Shown here: positions 59,521-64,000 of the stretch, piece by piece
Layout of the letters: every line of letters begins with the position of its first letter
Numbering within the stretch: the stretch's first letter is position 1
From: Liquorilactobacillus uvarum DSM 19971
GTDB taxonomy: Bacteria; Bacillota; Bacilli; Lactobacillales; Lactobacillaceae
Direction: 5' to 3'
Length of the DNA: 64,000 bases
Assembly (NCBI RefSeq): GCF_001434935.1
Contig: NZ_AZEG01000004.1
Coordinates: 1-64,000, forward strand
Program-made: the position numbers and the translations under genes
Notes under the pieces: model-generated
The model's input: the letters and a program-made list of their open reading frames with translations, nothing else
Database searches by the model: none
What the model was told of the DNA's origin: nothing

Positions 59521-59983
59521 AAGCATCCAAAATCTCACGTTGTAAATTAAACATAACCGTCTCATCTTCATGGCGCATATGATCATATCCATTGAGGTGT
59601 AAAAAGCCATGGACTACCAAAAAGCCAAGTTCTCTTTCCTCTGAATGGCCTAAATATGCAGCCTGCTCCTTGACTTTGTCAACAGACACCATAATATCAC
59701 CAATATTTTTTGGTACTTCAAAAGTACTATCTTCCGGCATAATAATAGGAGTATCGTCATCGGTCTGTTCTTCAATTGCGAAGCTAATGACATCAGTTGG
59801 TTTGTCAACCCCACGATATTTTTTATTAATTGCATGTATTTTTTCATTGTCCATTAATGTCACTGACATTTCAGTGTCTTCAGGCAATTTGATATAATTT
59901 CCAGCATAGTCCAGTAAGTTCGTTATTAACTTAATCCATTCTTCACTCACTTGTTTAGTTTCATCGTAAATTTCTAAATCCAC
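59504..59983 (-). CDS. ybeY: endoribonuclease YbeY (rRNA maturation)
   Basis: A 159-residue metal-dependent RNase for 16S rRNA 3' end processing and ribosome quality control. The three-histidine zinc motif is clear as HGFLHLNGYDHMRHE (about 124-138), with the family block RGVDKPTDVISFA before it. The GTG start at 59983 overlaps the phoH stop by one base, with GAGGGG upstream. Confidence 0.96.
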   Translation of the reverse strand: MDLEIYDETKQVSEEWIKLITNLLDYAGNYIKLPEDTEMSVTLMDNEKIHAINKKYRGVDKPTDVISFAIEEQTDDDTPIIMPEDSTFEVPKNIGDIMVSVDKVKEQAAYLGHSEERELGFLVVHGFLHLNGYDHMRHEDETVMFNLQREILDAYGLKK

Positions 59984-60966
59984 TATTTTTGCCCCTCTTT
60001 TTCAGTTTCATGCGCATAGGCTTGAATAATTTCAGCAACAACTGGATGACGCACAACATCCGCTGCATCAAAATTAACAAATTCTACATGAGTTAGGTTT
60101 TTTAAAATATTCTCTGCATCTACCAGTCCGCTTTGCCTGTGTCCACGTGGAAGATCAATCTGGGTCTTGTCACCATTAACCACCATCTTAGAACCAAAAC
60201 CAAGACGTGTTAAAAACATCTTCATTTGTGCTCTTGTTGTATTTTGAGCCTCATCTAATATAACAAAAGCGTTATCCAATGTTCGCCCACGCATATACGC
60301 TAACGGTGCAATCTCAATCACACCACGGTCTAATAAACGTTCAGTATGTTCCTTCCCCAAGACGGCATGCAAAGCATCATACACTGGCCGTAGGTAAGGA
60401 TCCACTTTTTCTTTTAGATCTCCTGGCAAAAACCCCAATGATTCTCCAGCCTCTACAGCAGGTCTAGTAAGGATTATTCGATCTACCATATTCTTTTTCA
60501 ACGCTGCAATTGCCATTACAACAGCCAAAAAAGTCTTACCGGTTCCGGCTGGCCCTATTCCAAAAACAAGATCGCTATTCTTAATTGCCTGAACATACTG
60601 CCGCTGTCCAAAGTTTTTTACACGAATCGGCTTTCCCTTTTGATCTTTAAGCAGTACATCCGTATATAAATCCTGAAAATAGTCCAAAGTTCCCTTGTCC
60701 GCCATCTTTATTGCAGACAGAACATCTGCACTGCCGATTGTAATGTTCTGTGCAAGCAACTTAGATAATTGCTGGAGAATATTCAGCGCTTTTGTAACTG
60801 CCTTTTCTTCCCCAGTGATTTTTATCATATCTCCAAAAGGACGAATAACAATGTTCTCATTTTCTTCAAGTAATTCAATATATTTATCATGTGTTCCCAA
60901 CAAAGCCACACCTTGTTGAGAATCAATTAATTTGAACTCTTTTTCAACCAGCTGTTTTTCCGTCAA
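59983..60966 (-). CDS. phoH: PhoH family ATPase
   Basis: A 327-residue PhoH-like protein with a KH-like N-terminal part and a helicase-type ATPase core: Walker A FGIGPAGTGKTFLAV, Walker B AFVILDEAQNTT and the block LGFLPGDLKEKVDPYLRP. Role probably in RNA metabolism with YbeY. The TTG at 60966 has AAGGAG nine bases upstream; a TTG at 60984 lacks a ribosome site. Confidence 0.94.
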   Translation of the reverse strand: MTEKQLVEKEFKLIDSQQGVALLGTHDKYIELLEENENIVIRPFGDMIKITGEEKAVTKALNILQQLSKLLAQNITIGSADVLSAIKMADKGTLDYFQDLYTDVLLKDQKGKPIRVKNFGQRQYVQAIKNSDLVFGIGPAGTGKTFLAVVMAIAALKKNMVDRIILTRPAVEAGESLGFLPGDLKEKVDPYLRPVYDALHAVLGKEHTERLLDRGVIEIAPLAYMRGRTLDNAFVILDEAQNTTRAQMKMFLTRLGFGSKMVVNGDKTQIDLPRGHRQSGLVDAENILKNLTHVEFVNFDAADVVRHPVVAEIIQAYAHETEKEGQK

Positions 60967-61067
60967 TCCATTTTGCTCCTTCAACTAAGCATTATATGGT
61001 TAAATCATAGCATAAAAGGCTGTTTAACAAAAGCTAAGGCTTTAATAAAATTTTTCAGCAAAAACAA

Positions 61068-61102
61068 AAAGGCGGGTTGTCCATCACAGACAATTCGCCT
61101 TT
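61068..61102 (-). terminator. terminator after rpsU-yqeY
   Basis: Fourteen-base arms 61068-61081 and 61089-61102 pair with two mismatches on the minus strand, followed by T-rich sequence TTTTTGTTTT. Confidence 0.8.
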
Positions 61103-61146
61103 CGCATTCACAATCCAACATATTCTCAACTATTGAATGAAAATTA

Positions 61147-61590
61147 TTAGTTCAATAATGATTTTACAACTGAATTTACTAACTTCCCGTCAGCCTGTCC
61201 CTTCACTTGAGGCATAACTGCACCCATCACTTTGCCGAAATCAGCTTTTGATGATGCTCCAACTCGTTGCATCGTTTCTTGAACAATAGCCTTTACCTCA
61301 TCTTCGCCAAGTTGTTTCGGCAAGTAACGCTGAACAACTTTAATTTCGTTTTCAAGTCCGGGAACCAAGTCATCACGCCCAGCAGCCGAAAACTCAACAA
61401 CAGAATCCTTACGTTGCTTCAGTTCACGCGATAAAACAGCTATCTCTTCATCAGAAGTTAACGTATGGCCCACTTTAATCTGTTCATTTGTCGCAGCGGA
61501 CTTCAACATACGAACAGTACTCAAAGTTTCCTTATCGTGAGCTTTCATAGCAGTCTTCAAATCATTATTCAATGAATCAAGTAAGCTCAT
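61147..61590 (-). CDS. yqeY: GatB/YqeY domain protein
   Basis: A 147-residue helical protein of the YqeY family, which shares its fold with the tRNA-binding tail of GatB. Marks are MKAHDKETLSTVRMLKSA and VVQRYLPKQLGEDE, with GKVMGAVMPQVKGQADGKLV at the end. Role unproven. It lies 22 bases after rpsU and is probably cotranscribed. Confidence 0.93.
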   Translation of the reverse strand: MSLLDSLNNDLKTAMKAHDKETLSTVRMLKSAATNEQIKVGHTLTSDEEIAVLSRELKQRKDSVVEFSAAGRDDLVPGLENEIKVVQRYLPKQLGEDEVKAIVQETMQRVGASSKADFGKVMGAVMPQVKGQADGKLVNSVVKSLLN

Positions 61591-61612
61591 CAGTTCTATC
61601 CCTCCTTAGGAA

Positions 61613-61798
61613 TTAGAAACGACGTTTGTTCTTACGCTTTCTTGCTGCTTCAGATTTTTTCTTGCGTTTCACACTAGGCTTCTCGTAGAATTCACGTTTA
61701 CGATATTCTTGTAAAGTACCTGTTTTTGAAACGGTACGTTTGAAGCGACGAAGAGCGTCATCAAGAGATTCGTTTTTACGAACGACTGTCTTTGACAT
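61613..61798 (-). CDS. rpsU: 30S ribosomal protein S21
   Basis: A 61-residue basic protein with the S21 pattern: [19 protein letters not shown], then [20 protein letters not shown] and an arginine/lysine-rich tail. GGAGGGAGGG precedes the ATG and a consensus promoter stands upstream, as expected for a highly expressed ribosomal gene. Confidence 0.97.
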   Translation of the reverse strand: MSKTVVRKNESLDDALRRFKRTVSKTGTLQEYRKREFYEKPSVKRKKKSEAARKRKNKRRF

Positions 61799-61875
61799 TT
61801 TGTTTCCCTCCCTCCGAGCTTAAAATGTAACCGTTATATTCTGCATAAACACACAAACTTTAACAGTTCTATATT

Positions 61876-61904
61876 ATTATACCCAAACCTCTGTCAGCCG
61901 TCAA
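61876..61904 (-). promoter_or_regulatory. rpsU promoter
   Basis: TTGACG (61904-61899) and a perfect TATAAT (61881-61876) on the minus strand are exactly 17 bases apart, about 78 bases before the rpsU start; the strongest promoter in the window by eye. Confidence 0.88.
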
Positions 61905-61957
61905 TATAACTTTACCGCTATTCACTAAAATAATTAGTAAAAAGCAATTTATGCTGA

Positions 61958-61986
61958 TTGTTTTAAATGATAATTCATTATACTAT
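61958..61986 (+). promoter_or_regulatory. candidate promoter of the PPDK regulator gene
   Basis: TTGTTT (61958-61963) and TACTAT (61981-61986) are 17 bases apart, about 50 bases before the ATG at 62035. Confidence 0.4.
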
Positions 61987-62034
61987 ATACGTAGTTAATA
62001 AAGCGTTTTTAAATTTATTAAGCGGGGGGAAAAA

Positions 62035-62844
62035 ATGTCTAATAATAAGAAACTATCAATTTTCATTATCTCCGATTCTTTGGGAGAAACAGGCTACAAT
62101 CTTGCTCAGGCTGCATACGTGCAGTTTCCTGGTATCGATTTTAAATTGACTCGTTTTCCACTAACTAAAACAACTTCGCTCTTAGGTGGCATTCTTAATC
62201 AAGCTAAAAGAGCTGATGCGTTAATTATCCATACATTTGTTGATCCGCATCTTTCAGAATACGTTACTTCTTTTTGCAAAAATAACAAGCTCAGCGTCCT
62301 AGATGCATTATCTCCCATGATTGATATGATTAAAGGAAAAACAGGCTCTAATCCGCTGGGAAAAGCTGGTTTAAACCATAATCTCAACGAGACTTATTTT
62401 AATCGTATCAAAGCACTTGAATTTGCAGTTACTTATGATGATGGCAAAGATCCATCTGGTTATTTGAAAGCAGACATTGTACTCTTAGGTGTTTCGCGTA
62501 CTTCAAAAACACCTCTATCATTGTATCTTGCTAACAAAAATCTTCTCGTCGCCAACCTTCCCCTTGTTCCAAAAGCTAAAATTCCCGATGAAATCTGGAA
62601 AGTCGATCGCCAAAAAATAATTGGCCTGACAAATGACCCTAAAATTCTTAATAATATCAGGCGCGAACGTATGCTAACCTATGGTTTGAATCCAGATACT
62701 AATTACTCCAATGTAGACAATATTGAAGCTGAGTTAGAATATGCAAACGATCTATATAAAAAGCTTGGATGTCTTGTTATTAACGTTTCAAACAAGTCAA
62801 TCGAAGAAACGGCTACGCTAATTACCGAAAGCTTGGCTAAATAA
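62035..62844 (+). CDS. ppsR: pyruvate, phosphate dikinase regulatory protein
   Basis: A 269-residue DUF299 bifunctional kinase/phosphorylase that controls pyruvate, phosphate dikinase or PEP synthase by ADP-dependent phosphorylation. The start SIFIISDSLGETGYNLAQAA and the P-loop LLGVSRTSKTPLSLYLAN (about 150-167) are diagnostic. GGGGGG lies six bases before the ATG. No dikinase gene is in the window, so its target must be elsewhere. Transcribed alone, divergent from rpsU. Confidence 0.93.
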   Translation: MSNNKKLSIFIISDSLGETGYNLAQAAYVQFPGIDFKLTRFPLTKTTSLLGGILNQAKRADALIIHTFVDPHLSEYVTSFCKNNKLSVLDALSPMIDMIKGKTGSNPLGKAGLNHNLNETYFNRIKALEFAVTYDDGKDPSGYLKADIVLLGVSRTSKTPLSLYLANKNLLVANLPLVPKAKIPDEIWKVDRQKIIGLTNDPKILNNIRRERMLTYGLNPDTNYSNVDNIEAELEYANDLYKKLGCLVINVSNKSIEETATLITESLAK

Positions 62845-62964
62845 TATTAATAAAATGTGGCGTATAGCATAAGTTGGTATGGTTTGAGTATTAATGCGAA
62901 ATTATAGCATACTTCTTTGTTAGAAGTAATTCGAAGTTACACAGAAAATTTTGAATTATGAAGC

Positions 62965-63015
62965 AAATAAGGGATTAGATCAAAAAGTTAATTTTTTTGA
63001 TCTAATCCCTTATTT
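62965..63015. terminator. perfect 22-bp inverted repeat between ppsR and nfo
   Basis: The arms 62965-62986 and 62994-63015 are perfectly complementary over 22 bases, with a seven-base loop; the foot of the stem is AAATAA/TTATTT. It lies between convergent genes and is most simply a bidirectional terminator, although it is 52 bases from the nfo stop and 120 from that of ppsR and lacks a long T run. Confidence 0.75.
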
Positions 63016-63067
63016 AGGTCTTGTATTATTTACATTGCGATACTTACGTCTAATTATACCTAAAAAA

Positions 63068-63970
63068 TCAGATTTTTCCTTTATTGGCAACAATTTTAGT
63101 CAGCATCTCTGGATCAAAAGTCTGTTTTTTAAACATACTAATCTCATAGGCATATGGCGGAAATGCATTCTTTTTATCAGGTCCGACATAAGGTGTCTCC
63201 ATAATTTTAGGAATTTCTTTAAGGTCACGATGGTGCGCAATATAGTTCAGAGAATCAAACCCAATCGTACCGAAACCTATATTAGCATGCCGATCTTTAT
63301 GACTTCCCAATTTGTTTTTAGAATCATTAATGTGAACGACCTTCAATCTTTCCAAACCGATAGTATGATCGAATTCATTGAGTACACCGTCAAAATCCTC
63401 CTTGATGTTATATCCAGCATCATTAGTGTGGCATGTATCCAATGTTACCGAAAGTTTCTCATTGTGTGTCACCCCGTCTATAACCTGTGCAATTTCTTCA
63501 AAGGTGCGACCAACTTCTGTTCCCTTGCCTGCCATCGTCTCAATTGCTATTTGCAAAGTTTGTTCAGGATCAATGACTTCATTAAGCCCTTTAACTATAT
63601 TGTCTATAGCAGCCTTGGCGCCTGCCCCGACATGTGCTCCCGGATGAAATGTCATTTGCTTGGCTCCAAGTGCTTCCGCACGTTTGACCTCATCTTTTAG
63701 AAAAGCAACCGCAAAATCAAAGTTTTCAATCTTTTTAGTATTGCCCAAATTAATAATGTATGGTGCATGAACTACAATATTACTGATATTATGCCTCTTC
63801 ATATAATCGTGGCCAGCATCGATATTCATGTCCGCTATTTTTTTACGTCGCGTATTTTGAGGAGCTCCTGTGTATATCATAAAGGTTGTTGCACCGTATT
63901 CCACTGCTTCTTCAGCGGAACCCAGAAGCATCTTACTTCCCTTCATTCCAACATGTGATCCAAGTAGCAT
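63068..63970 (-). CDS. nfo: endonuclease IV (apurinic/apyrimidinic endonuclease)
   Basis: A 300-residue TIM-barrel zinc enzyme that cuts DNA 5' to abasic sites. Metal ligands are visible in [37 protein letters not shown] and [10 protein letters not shown]. The ATG at 63970 has AAGGAG eight bases upstream; an in-frame TTG at 63976 is too near that site. Family length and order are normal. Confidence 0.96.
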   Translation of the reverse strand: MLLGSHVGMKGSKMLLGSAEEAVEYGATTFMIYTGAPQNTRRKKIADMNIDAGHDYMKRHNISNIVVHAPYIINLGNTKKIENFDFAVAFLKDEVKRAEALGAKQMTFHPGAHVGAGAKAAIDNIVKGLNEVIDPEQTLQIAIETMAGKGTEVGRTFEEIAQVIDGVTHNEKLSVTLDTCHTNDAGYNIKEDFDGVLNEFDHTIGLERLKVVHINDSKNKLGSHKDRHANIGFGTIGFDSLNYIAHHRDLKEIPKIMETPYVGPDKKNAFPPYAYEISMFKKQTFDPEMLTKIVANKGKI

Positions 63971-64000
63971 TTTCAATTCTCCTTTTTGCTTAATTTAGAC

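Noticed and set aside
62951-63700. Long plus-strand open frame overlapping nfo
   Set aside because: It lies antisense to a complete endonuclease IV gene with all metal ligands and has no ribosome site or family features.

Overview
This 64 kb window is an AT-rich chromosomal segment from a low-GC Firmicute, almost certainly a member of the Lactobacillaceae. The evidence is the L. casei-type thymidylate synthase, a DnaE of Firmicute length, YpmR/YpmS/YozE, YpbB, CvfB, RibT, YitT and YfmR homologues, strong GGAGG ribosome sites, and gene orders familiar from Bacillus and lactobacilli (scpA-scpB-rluB, dnaG-rpoD, trmK-nif3, glyQ-glyS, era-dgkA-ybeY-phoH). A Liquorilactobacillus/Ligilactobacillus-like host is my guess, but the sequence does not prove a genus. 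Most genes lie on the minus strand; only rarA, a YitT protein, a degenerate recombinase, a DUF2929 protein and the PPDK regulator are on plus. There is no rRNA, tRNA, CRISPR array, prophage or intact insertion sequence.

Layout. 0-9 kb is the more variable part: two GNAT acetyltransferases, an AbrB-domain/multi-pass membrane fusion, rarA, a nupC-rihC nucleoside salvage pair, a small coiled-coil protein and a two-gene ABC exporter. 8.7-12.1 kb is ypmR-ypmS-yozE-ctpA, an envelope-related set. 12.3-17.8 kb is dapB-cca-yfmR-thyA-folA, probably one transcript. 18-20 kb holds the YitT protein and a XerD-like protein that has lost its catalytic residues. 20-26 kb carries a TPR protein, hup, der, rpsA, cmk and a LysM protein. 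26-34 kb holds recQ, ypbB, riboswitch-controlled ribU, rluB-scpB-scpA-ribT, xerD and fur. 34-45 kb holds cvfB, ytwI, pfkA-pyk, dnaE and clpB. 45-54 kb is pepT-nif3-trmK, a cysteine cassette (cysK-type and mccB-type genes), rpoD and dnaG. 54-64 kb is glyS-glyQ with a T-box, recO, era, dgkA, ybeY, phoH, yqeY, rpsU, ppsR and nfo.

Regulation visible in the sequence. ribU is preceded by an FMN riboswitch and an intrinsic terminator; glyQS by a glycine T-box with a near-ideal promoter; hup and dnaG by structured leaders; rpsU by a consensus promoter. The most interesting element is upstream of the cysteine cassette. A 35-codon open frame with its own ribosome site contains three consecutive Cys codons. 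It is followed by a near-perfect terminator whose 5' arm can instead pair, over 15 base pairs, with leader RNA lying just downstream of the Cys codons. This has the architecture of a ribosome-mediated cysteine attenuator, which I do not recall being described in lactobacilli. The cassette also separates rpoD from trmK, genes that lie close together in Bacillus.
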